A DNA stretch of 64,000 bases, from positions 132,986 to 196,985 of the forward strand of contig NZ_QUNI01000006.1 in NCBI RefSeq assembly GCF_003385115.1, given 5' to 3'. Positions 36,064 through 48,004 of the stretch are shown in pieces. Numbering within the stretch: position 1 is the stretch's first letter; every line of letters begins with the position of its first letter. Under the pieces are notes generated by a model. It searched no databases. It was not told the DNA's origin and worked only from the letters and a program-made list of their open reading frames with translations. The translations under genes and the position numbers were made by a program. This DNA is from Flavobacterium aquicola. Lineage in GTDB: Bacteria > Bacteroidota > Bacteroidia > Flavobacteriales > Flavobacteriaceae.

Positions 36064-36223
36064 TTCAACTATCCGATACAGGCTATGTAAACTATATCCG
36101 GCGCGAAAGTAAATTAATCGTTAACTCAGGAAAAAAATAGTCGTTGAAGTGCATAAATAGACGTTTAAATACATGAATCAAATTTACATTTAACAAAACA
36201 ACAATATTGGGAATAAATTGTAA

Positions 36224-36256
36224 ATAAAAAAGACTCCATATAGGAGTCTTTTTTAT
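36224..36256 (-). terminator. Intrinsic terminator of the DUF3467 gene
   Basis: AAAAGACTCC (36228-36237) pairs with GGAGTCTTTT (36243-36252), with a T run on the minus strand. It closes the rpoB-rpoC-DUF3467 transcript. Confidence 0.85.
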
Positions 36257-36262
36257 TTACAA

Positions 36263-36574
36263 TTATGCTTGTCCTGCCGGACCAAAATTCAATGGAATTG
36301 GAGCTTGCTCGCCTTCTTTTATTTCACCATGAGCTACTTCAAAACGGTGAATATTTTCACCAATTGCTTTGAGTAATCTTTTAGCATGCTGCGGAGTTAA
36401 AACAATTCTTGATTTAACTTTAGCTTTAGGAACACCTGGCATAATACAAACAAAATCTAAAACAAATTCAGATGAAGAATGATTAATTATAGCCAAATTT
36501 GAATAAATCCCTTCCGCTATTTTTTCATCCAATTCAATGTTAATCTGTTCTTGTTGCTGGTTAGAATTGCTCAT
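36263..36574 (-). CDS. DUF3467 domain-containing protein
   Basis: From the ATG at 36574 a 103-residue protein beginning MSNSNQQQEQINIELDEK. The body matches DUF3467: GIYSNLAIINHSSSEFVLDF (about 19-38), PKAKVKSRIVLTPQHAKRLL (about 47-66), then a C-terminal NFGPAG tail. The family is cytoplasmic, small, and of unknown function. Its position directly downstream of rpoC (63 nt), before the terminator, makes it the last gene of the RNA polymerase operon. A link to transcription is an inference. An upstream in-frame start at 36592 adds only six residues. Confidence 0.85.
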   Translation of the reverse strand: MSNSNQQQEQINIELDEKIAEGIYSNLAIINHSSSEFVLDFVCIMPGVPKAKVKSRIVLTPQHAKRLLKAIGENIHRFEVAHGEIKEGEQAPIPLNFGPAGQA

Positions 36575-36593
36575 AAAATTTAAATTTTTCAAT

Positions 36594-36622
36594 ACTCTCT
36601 CCCTATTTTTGACAGGGAGAGA
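36594..36622 (-). promoter_or_regulatory. Hairpin between rpoC and the DUF3467 gene
   Basis: CTCTCCCT pairs with AGGGAGAG around nine bases in the short rpoC-DUF3467 spacer. There is no T run, so a processing or partial-termination signal is more likely than a full terminator. Confidence 0.5.
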
Positions 36623-36637
36623 ACATTGAGGAAAGAA

Positions 36638-39600
36638 TTAATAAATATACTCTTCTTTATTTGCCATCATATCATTATAGTCTTCTCTAGAACCTACAAT
36701 TGCATTATCATATTCTCTCATACCTGTACCGGCAGGGATTCTATGACCAACAATTACATTTTCTTTTAATCCTTCTAATAAATCAACTTTACCTGCAACA
36801 GCAGCTTCGTTTAATACTTTTGTTGTTTCTTGGAAAGAAGCAGCAGAAATAAATGATTTAGTTTGAAGAGAAGCTCTTGTAATACCTTGTAAAACTGGTG
36901 TTGCAGTAGCAGTAATTACATCACGTGCAGCAACTAGGTTTTTATCAGTACGTTTCAATAATGAATTCTCATCACGTAATTGACGTGGTGTTATAATTTG
37001 ACCAGCTTTTAATACACTTGAGTCTCCAGCATCTTCAACCACTTTCATACCATATAATTTATCATTTTCAACGATAAAATCTTTAGTGTGAATTAATTGA
37101 TCTTCTAAGAACAAAGTATCTCCTGGATCTTGAACTCTTACTTTACGCATCATTTGACGTATTACTACCTCAAAGTGTTTGTCGTTGATTTTCACCCCTT
37201 GAAGACGGTATACCTCTTGAATTTCATTTACCAAGTACTGTTGTACAGCAGCTGGACCTTGAATTCTTAAAATATCATCTGGAGTAATAGCTCCATCAGA
37301 CAATGGCACACCGGCTCTTACGAAGTCATTTTCCTGAACTAGAATTTGGCTTGATAATTTAACCAAGTATTTTCTAACATCACCAAATTTAGACTCAATA
37401 ACGATCTCACGGTTACCCCTTTTGATTTTTCCAAAAGAAACAACACCATCGATCTCAGAAACTACAGCTGGGTTTGAAGGATTACGAGCCTCTAACAACT
37501 CAGTAATTCTTGGAAGACCTCCTGTAATATCCCCAGATTTAGAAGAACGACGAGGAATTTTAACCAAAACTTTACCAGCTTTAATTTTCTCTCCGTTTTC
37601 TACCATCAAGTGAGCTCCAACCGGTAAGTTGTAAGAACGGATCAATTCACCTTCTTTACCGTAAACCAATAAAGTAGGGATTAATTTTTTGTTTCTTGCC
37701 TCAGAGATTACTTTTTCCTGGAAACCTGTCTGCTCATCGATTTCAACCATGAACGATTGTCCTTGCTCTAAATCTTCGTAAGCAATTTTACCGGTAAACT
37801 CAGAAACGATAACCCCGTTATATGGATCCCATTTACAGATTACAGCACCTTTTGCTACTGACTCACCGTCATTAACAAAAATACTAGAACCGTAAGGAAT
37901 ATTATGAGTACTTAATAAAATACCTGTTTTTTCGTCAATCAATTTCAATTCTGTTGAACGAGAAACAACAATATCAACTGAATTACCTTCGCTGTCTTCA
38001 CCTTTTACAGTTTTTAAATCTTCGATTTCTAATTTACCTGCAAAACGGGTAATAATACTAGACTCTTCAGAAATACCTCCTGCAACCCCTCCAACGTGGA
38101 AAGTACGTAATGTCAACTGTGTACCTGGCTCTCCAATAGACTGTGCAGCAATTACACCAACAGCCTCACCTCTTTGAGTCATTTTTCCAGTAGCTAAGTT
38201 TCTACCGTAACATTTAGCACAGATACCTTTTGTAGCCTCACAAACTAATGGAGAACGTACTTCAACTTTCTCCACTGGAGAAGCTTCGATACCTTTTACT
38301 AATGCTTCAGTGATTTGCTCACCTGCATGAACTAAAATCTCACTTGTTAAAGGATTAATTACATCTTGTAATGCAACACGTCCTAAGATTCTTTCTCCTA
38401 ATGATTCAACGATTTCCTCATTTTTCTTCAAAGCAGAAACTTCAATACCTCTAAGAGTACCACAATCCTCAATGTTAACAATAACATCTTGAGAAACGTC
38501 ATGTAATCTTCTAGTTAAGTATCCAGCATCAGCTGTTTTAAGAGCCGTATCCGCAAGTCCCTTACGAGCACCGTGAGTAGAGATAAAGTACTCAAGGATC
38601 GAAAGACCTTCCTTAAAGTTAGAAAGAATCGGGTTTTCAATAATTTCACCACCACCAGCAGTAGATTTTTTAGGCTTAGCCATCAAACCACGCATACCAG
38701 TTAACTGACGAATCTGTTCTTTAGAACCCCTCGCTCCAGAATCAAGCATCATATACACAGAGTTGAAACCTTGTTGATCTTCTCTAATGTTTTTCATTGC
38801 TAGCTCTGTCAATTGAGCATTTGCTGAAGTCCATACGTCAATAACTTGGTTGTAACGCTCGTTATTGGTAATAAGACCCATATTATAGTTAGCAGAAATA
38901 CCTTCAACTTGCTCTCTGGCATCTGCAATTAATTTTGGTTTTTGCTCTGGGATTCTAATATCACCAAGAGAGAACGATAATCCTCCTTTGAATGCGAATT
39001 TATAACCCATATCTTTCATGTTGTCCAAGAAAGCTGCTGTTTCAGGAACACTAGTCGAACTCAATACGTGTCCGATAATGTCTCTTAAGTTTTTCTTAGT
39101 CAATACATCATTGATATATCCAGCTGCTTCCGGTACTACTTCATTAAATAATACACGACCCGCAGTTGTTTGAATGATTTGGTAAACTAATTCACCAGCT
39201 TCATTGAAATCTTTTGCTCTAATTTTCACTTGAGCATTCAATTCCAAACGACCTTCATTCAAAGCAATATTTACTTCTTCCGCAGAATAGAAAGTAATAC
39301 CTTGTCCTAAAATAGTTTTTTCAGGAGTTGACAAACGCTCTTTGGTCATATAGTAAAGACCAAGTACCATGTCTTGAGAAGGTACAGTAATCGGAGCACC
39401 ATTCGCAGGGTTCAAGATATTGTGAGAAGCCAACATTAATAATTGTGCTTCCAAAATAGCCTCTGGTCCTAATGGCAAGTGAACCGCCATCTGATCCCCA
39501 TCAAAATCCGCGTTAAACGCCGTACAAACTAAAGGGTGCAATTGGATTGCTTTTCCTTCAATTAATTTTGGTTGGAAAGCTTGGATACCTAATCTGTGCA

Positions 39601-40945
39601 AAGTAGGAGCACGGTTTAGTAATACTGGGTGACCTTTAATTACATTTTCAAGGATATCCCAAACTACTGGCTCTTTTTTGTCAATTATTTTCTTAGCAGA
39701 TTTAACTGTTTTTACAATTCCTCTTTCTATCAATTTACGAATAACGAAAGGTTTGTATAATTCTGCAGCCATATCTTTTGGTAAACCGCATTCAAACAAT
39801 TTCAACTCAGGTCCAACAACAATTACCGAACGAGCAGAATAATCCACACGTTTTCCAAGTAAGTTTTGACGGAAACGACCTTGTTTACCTTTTAACGAAT
39901 CAGATAATGATTTCAAAGGTCTGTTTGATTCAGTTTTTACTGCAGAAGCTTTACGAGTATTATCGAAAAGTGAATCTACAGATTCCTGCAACATACGTTT
40001 TTCGTTTCTTAAGATTACTTCAGGAGCTTTAATCTCGATTAATCTTTTCAAACGGTTGTTACGGATGATTACACGACGGTATAAATCATTCAAATCCGAA
40101 GTTGCAAAACGACCACCATCAAGTGGCACAAGAGGGCGCAATTCTGGTGGAATAACCGGAATTACTTTCATAATCATCCACTCAGGACGATTCTCTCTGT
40201 TCAACGTAGACTCACGGAAAGATTCTACAACTTGTAGTCTTTTTAACGCCTCAGTTTTACGTTGTTTAGAAGTTTCGTTATTAGCTTTATGTCTTAAATC
40301 ATAAGATAATTCGTCAAGATCAATACGAGCCAACAAATCCATAATACACTCTGCTCCCATTTTGGCAACAAATTTATTTGGATCAAAATCATCTAAATAT
40401 TGATTGTCAGCTGGAAGAGTATCTAAAATATTCAAATATTCTTCTTCTGTCAAGAAATCTAATCTTTGGATAGATTCTCCATCTGCATTTTTAGCAATAC
40501 CAGCTTGGATTACTACGTATCTTTCGTAGTAAATAATCATATCTAATTTCTTAGATGGAAGACCAAGTATATAACCAATTTTGTTAGGAAGAGAACGGAA
40601 ATACCAGATATGAGCAATTGGCACAACAAGGTTGATGTGTCCTACTCTGTCTCTACGTACTTTTTTCTCAGTAACTTCTACACCACAACGGTCACAGATA
40701 ATCCCTTTGTAACGTATTCTTTTATATTTACCACAAGCACATTCGAAGTCTTTTACTGGTCCGAAGATTCTTTCGCAGAAAAGTCCGTCACGCTCAGGTT
40801 TATGTGTTCTATAGTTGATAGTTTCAGGCTTCAAAACTTCACCTCTTGATTCTTTCAAGATAGATTCTGGAGAAGCTAATCCTATCGAAATTTTATCGAA
40901 TCTTTTTACAGTATTCTTTTCTTTATTATTTCTATTATTGATCAT
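36638..40945 (-). CDS. rpoC: DNA-directed RNA polymerase subunit beta-prime
   Basis: A 1435-residue largest RNA polymerase subunit. The N-terminal zinc-binding region has [20 protein letters not shown] near 71-90. The active-site [12 protein letters not shown] (about 473-484) binds the catalytic Mg ions. [20 protein letters not shown] lies in the bridge helix/trigger loop region, and the second zinc site has [15 protein letters not shown] (about 912-926). The ATG at 40945 is followed by the typical [20 protein letters not shown]. It is transcribed with rpoB upstream, separated by a 231-nt spacer holding a near-perfect palindrome, and is followed by the DUF3467 gene. Confidence 0.99.
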   Translation of the reverse strand: MINNRNNKEKNTVKRFDKISIGLASPESILKESRGEVLKPETINYRTHKPERDGLFCERIFGPVKDFECACGKYKRIRYKGIICDRCGVEVTEKKVRRDRVGHINLVVPIAHIWYFRSLPNKIGYILGLPSKKLDMIIYYERYVVIQAGIAKNADGESIQRLDFLTEEEYLNILDTLPADNQYLDDFDPNKFVAKMGAECIMDLLARIDLDELSYDLRHKANNETSKQRKTEALKRLQVVESFRESTLNRENRPEWMIMKVIPVIPPELRPLVPLDGGRFATSDLNDLYRRVIIRNNRLKRLIEIKAPEVILRNEKRMLQESVDSLFDNTRKASAVKTESNRPLKSLSDSLKGKQGRFRQNLLGKRVDYSARSVIVVGPELKLFECGLPKDMAAELYKPFVIRKLIERGIVKTVKSAKKIIDKKEPVVWDILENVIKGHPVLLNRAPTLHRLGIQAFQPKLIEGKAIQLHPLVCTAFNADFDGDQMAVHLPLGPEAILEAQLLMLASHNILNPANGAPITVPSQDMVLGLYYMTKERLSTPEKTILGQGITFYSAEEVNIALNEGRLELNAQVKIRAKDFNEAGELVYQIIQTTAGRVLFNEVVPEAAGYINDVLTKKNLRDIIGHVLSSTSVPETAAFLDNMKDMGYKFAFKGGLSFSLGDIRIPEQKPKLIADAREQVEGISANYNMGLITNNERYNQVIDVWTSANAQLTELAMKNIREDQQGFNSVYMMLDSGARGSKEQIRQLTGMRGLMAKPKKSTAGGGEIIENPILSNFKEGLSILEYFISTHGARKGLADTALKTADAGYLTRRLHDVSQDVIVNIEDCGTLRGIEVSALKKNEEIVESLGERILGRVALQDVINPLTSEILVHAGEQITEALVKGIEASPVEKVEVRSPLVCEATKGICAKCYGRNLATGKMTQRGEAVGVIAAQSIGEPGTQLTLRTFHVGGVAGGISEESSIITRFAGKLEIEDLKTVKGEDSEGNSVDIVVSRSTELKLIDEKTGILLSTHNIPYGSSIFVNDGESVAKGAVICKWDPYNGVIVSEFTGKIAYEDLEQGQSFMVEIDEQTGFQEKVISEARNKKLIPTLLVYGKEGELIRSYNLPVGAHLMVENGEKIKAGKVLVKIPRRSSKSGDITGGLPRITELLEARNPSNPAVVSEIDGVVSFGKIKRGNREIVIESKFGDVRKYLVKLSSQILVQENDFVRAGVPLSDGAITPDDILRIQGPAAVQQYLVNEIQEVYRLQGVKINDKHFEVVIRQMMRKVRVQDPGDTLFLEDQLIHTKDFIVENDKLYGMKVVEDAGDSSVLKAGQIITPRQLRDENSLLKRTDKNLVAARDVITATATPVLQGITRASLQTKSFISAASFQETTKVLNEAAVAGKVDLLEGLKENVIVGHRIPAGTGMREYDNAIVGSREDYNDMMANKEEYIY

Positions 40946-41134
40946 AGTTTTTACTATTGATTTATTTGCAATTAAAAATTGATTCTGTACAGACGTTACT
41001 TCAACATCTCTACACCTCGGATTACTTCTCTAAACTTCAAACTAAATTTTGAAGTGCTAATTATAGGCCATAGCGTATAAAAAATCGGAACGGGTTACGG
41101 GTCTAAATCCTTAAAAACTTTTATAAAACCTAAA

Positions 41135-41161
41135 TAGAGACGTTGCATTGCAACGTCTCTA
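41135..41161. repeat. 27-nt near-perfect palindrome in the rpoB-rpoC spacer
   Basis: TAGAGACGTTGCA is followed by one T and then TGCAACGTCTCTA, so each half is the reverse complement of the other. It lies 15 nt beyond the rpoB stop. I recall near-identical palindromes as dispersed repeats in other bacterial genomes, but could not check. Confidence 0.75.
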
Positions 41162-41176
41162 CAAAAGGCATTTTTT

Positions 41177-44100
41177 TTATTCTTCTAGACGAAGGTCAAG
41201 ACCAAGACCTTTCAATTCATGCATTAATACATTGAATGATTCAGGTAATCCTGGTTCTGGCATAGTTTCACCTTTTACGATTGCTTCGTAAGTTTTGGCT
41301 CTACCAATTACGTCATCCGATTTAACAGTCAAGATTTCACGAAGAGTACTTGATGCTCCATAAGCTTCAAGTGCCCAAACCTCCATCTCTCCAAAACGCT
41401 GACCTCCAAATTGAGCTTTACCTCCAAGTGGCTGTTGAGTAATCAACGAGTATGGACCGATAGAACGTGCGTGCATCTTATCGTCAACCATATGTCCAAG
41501 TTTCAACATGTAGATAACTCCAACAGTTGCTGCTTGGTGGAAACGTTCTCCAGTACCTCCATCATAAAGGTGTGTATGTCCAAAACGTGGTACTCCAGCT
41601 TCATCAGTCAAAGCATTGATCTCGTCTAAAGAAGCACCGTCAAAAATAGGAGTAGCAAATTTTCTACCCAAATTCATACCAGCCCATCCTAAAACAGTCT
41701 CATAAATTTGCCCGATGTTCATACGTGAAGGTACCCCAAGTGGATTCAACACGATATCAACTGGTGTTCCGTCTTCCAAGAAAGGCATATCTTCATGACG
41801 AACGATACGAGCAACAATACCTTTGTTACCGTGACGTCCCGCCATTTTATCCCCAACTTTCAACTTACGTTTTTTAGCGATATAAACTTTAGCTAATTTC
41901 AAGATTCCTGATGGCAATTCATCTCCAACAGTAATTGTGAATTTCTCTCTACGTAAAGAACCTTGTAAATCGTTCAATTTAATTTTATAGTTATGAATCA
42001 AATCATTAACCATAGTATTAGTTGCATCATCAGCAACCCATTGACCTTTACTTAAGTGAGCAAAATCTTCAACAGCGTAAAGCATTTTTTGAGTATATTT
42101 TTTACCTTTTGGTAAAACTTCTTCACCCAAATCATTCATTACACCTTGAGAAGTTTTTCCGTTTACGATATTGAAAAGTTTCTCAATCAATCTATCTTTA
42201 AGCTCAACAAACTTCACTTCAAACTCCATTTCAAGTGCTCCTAAAGCATCTTTGTCCTGAGTACGTTTACGTTTATCTTTTACCGCTCTTGCAAATAATT
42301 TTTTATCTAAAACCACACCATGTAAAGAAGGAGAAGCTTTCAATGAAGCATCTTTTACATCACCTGCTTTATCCCCGAAGATTGCACGAAGCAATTTCTC
42401 TTCCGGAGTAGGATCTGATTCTCCTTTTGGAGTAATTTTACCGATAAGAATATCACCAGGTTTAACCTCGGCACCAATTCTAATCATACCATTTTCATCC
42501 AAATCTTTAGTAGCTTCTTCAGAAACGTTTGGTATATCATTCGTTAACTCTTCATTACCTAATTTAGTATCTCTTACTTCCAATGAGTAATCGTCTACGT
42601 GGATTGAAGTAAAGATATCATCACGAACAACTTTCTCAGAAATTACAATCGCATCCTCGAAGTTATATCCTTTCCATGGCATAAACGCAACTTTAAGGTT
42701 TCTACCTAAAGCTAATTCTCCATTTTGAGTAGCATATCCTTCAGACAATACTTGACCAGGAATTACTCTGTCACCTTTTCTTACTATAGGCTTAAGATTA
42801 ATACTTGTCCCTTGATTGGTTTTTCTAAATTTAATTAAGTTGTACGTTTTCTCATCAGCATCAAAACTTACCATTCTTTCTTCCTCAGAACGATCGTATT
42901 TGATAGTAATAATATTAGCATCAACGTATTCTACAACTCCATGTCCTTCAGCATTAATCAATACTCTAGAATCTGAAGCTACTTGACGCTCTAAACCAGT
43001 TCCAACAATCGGAGCTTCAGGACGTATTAATGGTACGGCCTGACGCATCATGTTAGACCCCATCAACGCACGGTTAGCATCATCATGCTCCAAGAAAGGA
43101 ATCAAAGATGCAGAAATCGAAGCAATTTGGTTTGGCGCAACGTCTGTATAATGTACTTGAGAAGGGTCAATCACTGGGAAGTCACCTTCTTGACGTGCAA
43201 TTACGTTTTCGGCAGTGATTTTTCCTGAATCTTCCATTTTAATGTTCGCCTGAGCGATTAACATTCCTTCTTCTTCTTCAGCACTTAAATATATAGGAGT
43301 AGATTCTAAATCTACAACACCATTATTTACTTTACGGTAAGGTGTTTCAATGAAACCCATTCCGTTTACTTTAGCATAAACACCAAGAGAAGAAATCAAA
43401 CCAATGTTTGGTCCCTCTGGAGTTTCAATTGGACATAAACGTCCGTAGTGCGTATAGTGAACGTCACGAACCTCAAATCCGGCTCTCTCTCTCGAAAGTC
43501 CACCTGGTCCAAGTGCAGATAATCTTCTTTTGTGCGTAATCTCAGCTAATGGATTCGTTTGATCCATAAATTGAGACAACTGGTTTGTTCCAAAGAAAGA
43601 GTTGATAACTGACGATAATGTTTTAGCATTAATCAAATCAATTGGTGTAAACACTTCGTTATCTCTAACGTTCATTCTCTCACGAATGGTTCTAGCCATA
43701 CGAGCTAAACCAACACCGAATTGTTGAGACAATTGTTCACCAACTGTTCTAACACGACGGTTTGATAAGTGATCAATATCATCAATCTCAGCTTTTGAGT
43801 TGATCAATTCAATCAAATACTTAACAATAGTAATGATATCTTCTTTGGTAAGCACTTGCTTTTCCATTGGAGTATCAAGACCAAGTTTTTTGTTTATTCT
43901 ATAACGACCAACTTCACCTAAGTTGTAACGTTGGTCAGAGAAGAACAATTTATCTATAATACCACGAGCAGTTTCTTCATCAGGCGGTTCTGCGTTACGC
44001 AATTGTCTGTAGATATGCTCAACAGCTTCTTTTTCAGAGTTTGTTGGATCTTTTTGTAATGTATTATGAATGATAGAATAATCAACTAGATTATTATCTT

Positions 44101-44989
44101 CTTTATGCAACAAAATAGATTTAACGTTAGAATCGATGATTTCTTCAACATTATCTTTGTCGATAATAGTATCTCTATCAAGGATTATTTCGTTACGTTC
44201 GATAGAAACTACTTCACCAGTATCTTCATCAACGAAATCTTCATGCCAAGTGTTCAATACACGCGCAGCAAGTTTTCTTCCAATATATTTTTTAAGTCCG
44301 GTTTTAGAAACTTTAATTTCTTCAGCAAGGTCGAAAATTTCAAGGATATCCTTATCTCTTTCGAAACCAATAGCACGGAATAAAGTTGTAACAGGTAATT
44401 TTTTCTTTCTGTCGATATAAGCATACATTACGCTATTGATATCTGTAGAAAATTCTATCCAAGATCCTTTAAATGGGATAACTCTCGCAGAATATAATTT
44501 TGTTCCATTTGCATGAAATGACTGTCCAAAGAAAACCCCAGGAGAACGGTGCAATTGAGAAACAACAACACGTTCAGCGCCATTGATTACAAAAGTACCA
44601 CTAGGAGTCATGTAAGGAATTGTTCCAAGATAAACATCTTGCACAATAGTTTCAAAATCTTCGTGTTCAGGATCTGTACAATATAGTTTCAATCTTGCTT
44701 TTAAAGGCACACTATAAGTAAGACCTCTTTCAATACATTCTTGAATTGTGTAACGTGGTGGATCTACAAAGTAATCTAGAAATTCCAATACAAAGTTATT
44801 TCTTGTATCTGTAATTGGGAAATTTTCCATGAAGGTGTTGTATAACCCTTCGTCGCCTCTTTCGTCAGATTTAGTTTCCAATTGGAAGAAATCTTTAAAC
44901 GATTTTACCTGAACATCCAAAAAGTCTGGATATTGAGGTATGTTTTTTGTTGAGGCAAAATTCAATCTTTCAGTTTGATTTGATATCAT
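41177..44989 (-). CDS. rpoB: DNA-directed RNA polymerase subunit beta
   Basis: A 1270-residue second largest RNA polymerase subunit. The ATG at 44989 gives [20 protein letters not shown]. The rifampicin-binding region is intact: [20 protein letters not shown] and [20 protein letters not shown] (about 460-500), with the wild-type-like residues expected of a sensitive enzyme. The C-terminal [20 protein letters not shown] is conserved. It belongs to the rplKAJL-rpoBC block; a 257-nt spacer with a strong hairpin lies upstream after rplL. Confidence 0.99.
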   Translation of the reverse strand: MISNQTERLNFASTKNIPQYPDFLDVQVKSFKDFFQLETKSDERGDEGLYNTFMENFPITDTRNNFVLEFLDYFVDPPRYTIQECIERGLTYSVPLKARLKLYCTDPEHEDFETIVQDVYLGTIPYMTPSGTFVINGAERVVVSQLHRSPGVFFGQSFHANGTKLYSARVIPFKGSWIEFSTDINSVMYAYIDRKKKLPVTTLFRAIGFERDKDILEIFDLAEEIKVSKTGLKKYIGRKLAARVLNTWHEDFVDEDTGEVVSIERNEIILDRDTIIDKDNVEEIIDSNVKSILLHKEDNNLVDYSIIHNTLQKDPTNSEKEAVEHIYRQLRNAEPPDEETARGIIDKLFFSDQRYNLGEVGRYRINKKLGLDTPMEKQVLTKEDIITIVKYLIELINSKAEIDDIDHLSNRRVRTVGEQLSQQFGVGLARMARTIRERMNVRDNEVFTPIDLINAKTLSSVINSFFGTNQLSQFMDQTNPLAEITHKRRLSALGPGGLSRERAGFEVRDVHYTHYGRLCPIETPEGPNIGLISSLGVYAKVNGMGFIETPYRKVNNGVVDLESTPIYLSAEEEEGMLIAQANIKMEDSGKITAENVIARQEGDFPVIDPSQVHYTDVAPNQIASISASLIPFLEHDDANRALMGSNMMRQAVPLIRPEAPIVGTGLERQVASDSRVLINAEGHGVVEYVDANIITIKYDRSEEERMVSFDADEKTYNLIKFRKTNQGTSINLKPIVRKGDRVIPGQVLSEGYATQNGELALGRNLKVAFMPWKGYNFEDAIVISEKVVRDDIFTSIHVDDYSLEVRDTKLGNEELTNDIPNVSEEATKDLDENGMIRIGAEVKPGDILIGKITPKGESDPTPEEKLLRAIFGDKAGDVKDASLKASPSLHGVVLDKKLFARAVKDKRKRTQDKDALGALEMEFEVKFVELKDRLIEKLFNIVNGKTSQGVMNDLGEEVLPKGKKYTQKMLYAVEDFAHLSKGQWVADDATNTMVNDLIHNYKIKLNDLQGSLRREKFTITVGDELPSGILKLAKVYIAKKRKLKVGDKMAGRHGNKGIVARIVRHEDMPFLEDGTPVDIVLNPLGVPSRMNIGQIYETVLGWAGMNLGRKFATPIFDGASLDEINALTDEAGVPRFGHTHLYDGGTGERFHQAATVGVIYMLKLGHMVDDKMHARSIGPYSLITQQPLGGKAQFGGQRFGEMEVWALEAYGASSTLREILTVKSDDVIGRAKTYEAIVKGETMPEPGLPESFNVLMHELKGLGLDLRLEE

Positions 44990-45182
44990 CAATTGACAAA
45001 ATTTTGATTAAAAAAAAGTAATTTTTTTGTGTGAATACACTATGCAACGTATACTTTCTTTTATGATCAATACATCTTAAAAATAAACCAGTATCTGTAA
45101 ATTTTTTTCTTCGTATTGACTAAAAGCTATTTCGTATTCAAGACTCTTTAAGATAACTTTTAGAGTATAATTTTATTATACG

Positions 45183-45226
45183 AAAAATGGTTTAGGCCTT
45201 TGGATATGAATCCAAGACCTAAACCT
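45183..45226 (-). promoter_or_regulatory. rplL-rpoB attenuator-like hairpin
   Basis: On the minus strand GGTTTAGG and CTTGGAT pair with ATCCAA and CCTAAACC around TCAT, followed by ATTTTTCG. The hairpin covers 45189-45225, 22 nt after the rplL stop. The short T tract suggests partial termination that reduces rpoBC expression relative to the ribosomal proteins, as in E. coli. Confidence 0.65.
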
Positions 45227-45246
45227 ATTCTCTAAAGCGAAGTGAA

Positions 45247-45618
45247 TTATTTTAATTCAACAACAGCTCCAGCTTCTTCTAAAGATTTTTTAAGACCTTC
45301 AGCCTCTTCTTTAGTTACACCTTCTTTAACGTTACTTGGAGCACCGTCAACTACATCTTTAGCTTCTTTCAAACCTAAACCTGTAAGTTCTTTAACTAAT
45401 TTTACAACAGCTAATTTAGAAGCACCAGCCTCTTTCAATACAACTGTAAATTCTGTTTGAGCTTCTTCAGCAGCACCTTCACTACCACCAGCAGCAACTA
45501 CTACAGCTGCAGCAGCTGGTTCGATACCGTACTCATCTTTCAATATTGTTGCTAATTCGTTAACTTCTTTTACAGTTAAATTAACTAATTGCTCTGCGAA
45601 TTGTTTCAAATCTGCCAT
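45247..45618 (-). CDS. rplL: 50S ribosomal protein bL12
   Basis: A 123-residue ribosomal stalk protein that recruits translational GTPases. The N-terminal dimerisation domain ([20 protein letters not shown]) is joined by an Ala-rich hinge (about 36-52, [18 protein letters not shown]) to the globular C-terminal domain, with [20 protein letters not shown] and [20 protein letters not shown]. It follows rplJ by 95 nt in the rplKAJL-rpoBC block and is closed by the attenuator-like hairpin. The length and hinge are normal. Confidence 0.99.
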   Translation of the reverse strand: MADLKQFAEQLVNLTVKEVNELATILKDEYGIEPAAAAVVVAAGGSEGAAEEAQTEFTVVLKEAGASKLAVVKLVKELTGLGLKEAKDVVDGAPSNVKEGVTKEEAEGLKKSLEEAGAVVELK

Positions 45619-45713
45619 TTTTTCTATCTTTTTTAAAATGATTTGTAAAAATATAATTTATTTATTGTGCGCTATTTTAAGCAACAAGGAAATAAATTTC
45701 CTCATTTTGAGTA

Positions 45714-46214
45714 TTATGCTTCAGCCTCTTCGCTGTTAGCGAATTGATTTTGTAAAGCAGAAATAACTCTTTGAGCTGGTGATTGTAATAATCCAATGAT
45801 TTCACCGATAAGCTCTTCTTTAGATTTAATAGTTGCTAATGCATCTAACTGATCATCTCCAATGTAAATTTCAGAATTGATATAAGCACCTTTTAATACA
45901 GGTTTTGCAGATTTTTTTCTGAAATCTTTGATGATTTTTCCAGGAGCGTTTGCAACATCAGCAATAAATATAGCACTATTACCTGTTAATACAGAAGGTA
46001 AATCTCCATAATCATTATCTGAAGCTTCCATTGCTTTTGCAAGCAAAGTATTTTTTACTACCTCTAATTTAATACCTGCTTTAAAACAAGCTCTTCTCAA
46101 GTTTGAAGTTGTTTCTGCGTCTAACCCAGAAATATCAGATACATAAATAATGTTTGTACCAGCTAACTGTGCAGTTAAATCTTCAATCGCGATTGATTTT
46201 TCTTCTCTAGTCAT
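45714..46214 (-). CDS. rplJ: 50S ribosomal protein uL10
   Basis: A 166-residue protein that anchors bL12 dimers at the stalk base. It begins MTREEKSIAIEDLTAQLAGT; LRRACFKAGIKLEVVKNTLL (about 39-58) is the conserved RNA-binding core. The C-terminal helix that binds bL12 is VISALQNQFANSEE. It starts only 22 nt after rplA, so no long L10-binding leader is present between those genes. Confidence 0.98.
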   Translation of the reverse strand: MTREEKSIAIEDLTAQLAGTNIIYVSDISGLDAETTSNLRRACFKAGIKLEVVKNTLLAKAMEASDNDYGDLPSVLTGNSAIFIADVANAPGKIIKDFRKKSAKPVLKGAYINSEIYIGDDQLDALATIKSKEELIGEIIGLLQSPAQRVISALQNQFANSEEAEA

Positions 46215-46236
46215 ACTAAAAATTATTAACTACCAA

Positions 46237-46926
46237 TTATACTGCTTTAGGATCCAAAGCAATTGCTGGACTCATTGTGCTTGTAAGGTGAATACCTTTG
46301 ATGTATGTACCTTTAGCAGCAGTTGGTTTAAGTTTGATTAATGTTTGAATAATTTCGTGTGCATTGTCATAAATTTGCTCAGCTCCAAAAGAAACTTTAC
46401 CGATTCCTGCGTGCACGATACCAGTTTTATCAACTTTAAAGTCAATTTTACCAGCTTTCACCTCTGCAACAGCTTTTGCAACATCCATAGTTACAGTACC
46501 TGTTTTAGGGTTTGGCATTAAACCTCTAGGTCCTAAAATACGACCTAATGGACCTAATTTACCCATAACAGCAGGCATAGTGATGATAACATCAACATCT
46601 GTCCAACCATCTTTAATTTTTTGTAGGTAATCATCAAGACCAACATAATCTGCTCCAGCTTCTTTAGCTTCCGCTTCTTTATCTGGAGTAACTAATGCTA
46701 ATACCTTAACATCTTTACCTGTACCGTGAGGCAAGGTTACTACACCTCTCACCATTTGATTCGCTTTTCTTGGATCTACACCCAAACGAACTGCGATATC
46801 AACAGACTCATCAAATTTTGCAGAAGCAACCTCTTTAATCAATGCAGCAGCATCTTTCAAAGAGTATAATTTGTTCTTTTCAATTTTTGAAGCAGCCTCT
46901 TTTTGCTTTTTTGTCAATTTTGCCAT
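46237..46926 (-). CDS. rplA: 50S ribosomal protein uL1
   Basis: A 229-residue 50S L1-stalk protein. It begins [34 protein letters not shown] (about 66-79) and [20 protein letters not shown] (about 121-140) are hallmark segments. [16 protein letters not shown] text lies between. It follows rplK by 13 nt and precedes rplJ by 22 nt, so all three are on one transcript. L1 commonly represses its own operon by binding its mRNA, but no such site was identified by eye. Confidence 0.98.
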   Translation of the reverse strand: MAKLTKKQKEAASKIEKNKLYSLKDAAALIKEVASAKFDESVDIAVRLGVDPRKANQMVRGVVTLPHGTGKDVKVLALVTPDKEAEAKEAGADYVGLDDYLQKIKDGWTDVDVIITMPAVMGKLGPLGRILGPRGLMPNPKTGTVTMDVAKAVAEVKAGKIDFKVDKTGIVHAGIGKVSFGAEQIYDNAHEIIQTLIKLKPTAAKGTYIKGIHLTSTMSPAIALDPKAV

Positions 46927-46939
46927 GTCTTTCTCTTAA

Positions 46940-47377
46940 TTAAAAAGGAGAATCTCCTGATACAGTTATACCCATAGATCTAGCTGTTCCAGCAATCATG
47001 CTCATAGCAGATTCGATTGTGAATGCATTTAAATCTACCATTTTATCTTCAGCAATTGCTTTGATAACATCCCAAGTAACGCTAGCTACTTTTTTACGAT
47101 TTGGTTCACCTGATCCGGACTTTAGCTTTGCTGCTTCCATTAACTGTACTGCAGCTGGAGGAGTCTTTACAACAAAATCAAATGATTTGTCTTTATACAC
47201 AGTAATTTGTACTGGGCATATTTTGCCAGGTTTATCCTGAGTTCTAGCATTAAACTGCTTACAGAACTCCATGATGTTTACCCCAGCAGCTCCTAAAGCA
47301 GGTCCAACCGGTGGCGACGGGTTCGCAGCACCTCCCTTAACTTGTAGTTTAACTACCTTACTAATTTCTTTAGCCAT
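46940..47377 (-). CDS. rplK: 50S ribosomal protein uL11
   Basis: From the ATG at 47377 a 145-residue protein starting [20 protein letters not shown], with the [20 protein letters not shown] signature near 22-41 and a C-terminal [15 protein letters not shown] segment. An in-frame start at 47404 would add nine non-conserved residues and is rejected. uL11 binds 23S rRNA at the GTPase-associated centre and is needed for stringent-response signalling. It follows nusG by 66 nt. Confidence 0.97.
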   Translation of the reverse strand: MAKEISKVVKLQVKGGAANPSPPVGPALGAAGVNIMEFCKQFNARTQDKPGKICPVQITVYKDKSFDFVVKTPPAAVQLMEAAKLKSGSGEPNRKKVASVTWDVIKAIAEDKMVDLNAFTIESAMSMIAGTARSMGITVSGDSPF

Positions 47378-47443
47378 TTTTAAAAAATTTAACACCACAA
47401 TCATTGGAAGCGACTGCAGTGGTTATTATAGATGTAACAAAAA

Positions 47444-47995
47444 TTATACTTTTTCTACTTGCATAAAACTTAACTCCAAAGGTGTTTTTCTTCCGAAAAT
47501 TTTCACCATTACTTCAAGTTTACGCTTTTCTTCATTAATTTTTTCAACTGTACCGTTAAATCCATTAAAAGGTCCATCGATCACTTTAATAGTTTCTCCT
47601 AAGTTGAAAGGAATTGAACGAGTATCTGTATTGACAGCTAACTCATCAACTTTACCTAACATTCTATTTACTTCTGACATTCTCAACGGAACTGGCTCAC
47701 CGCCTTTTGTTTCGCCTAAGAAACCAATAACACTAGTAATAGACTTTATAATATGAGGAATTTCTCCAACTAGATTTGCTTCCAACATAACATAACCTGG
47801 AAAATAAACCTTATCTTTTGATAATTTTTTACCTTCTTTTACAGTAACCACTTTCTCAGTAGGCACAAGAACTTGCGAAACATAATCACTCATTCCTAAA
47901 CGAGCTATTTCTGTTTCGATATAAGCTTTCACTTTATTTTCCTGCCCGCTTACCGCACGAACGACATACCACTTTTTTATATTATTATCAGCCAT
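47444..47995 (-). CDS. nusG: Transcription termination/antitermination factor NusG
   Basis: A 183-residue NusG. The NGN domain begins KWYVVRAVSGQENKVKAYIE (about 8-27), with PGYVMLEANLVGEIPHIIKS (about 69-88) as the RNA polymerase clamp-contact region. The C-terminal KOW motif is IKVIDGPFNGFNGTVEKINE (about 133-152). It lies 9 nt after secE, the classical secE-nusG pair preceding the ribosomal stalk genes. Confidence 0.97.
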   Translation of the reverse strand: MADNNIKKWYVVRAVSGQENKVKAYIETEIARLGMSDYVSQVLVPTEKVVTVKEGKKLSKDKVYFPGYVMLEANLVGEIPHIIKSITSVIGFLGETKGGEPVPLRMSEVNRMLGKVDELAVNTDTRSIPFNLGETIKVIDGPFNGFNGTVEKINEEKRKLEVMVKIFGRKTPLELSFMQVEKV

Positions 47996-48004
47996 TACAA
48001 AAAA

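Noticed and set aside
41177..44989. Rifampicin-resistance changes in rpoB
   Set aside because: The rifampicin-binding segments look like the normal sequence, so no resistance claim is supported.
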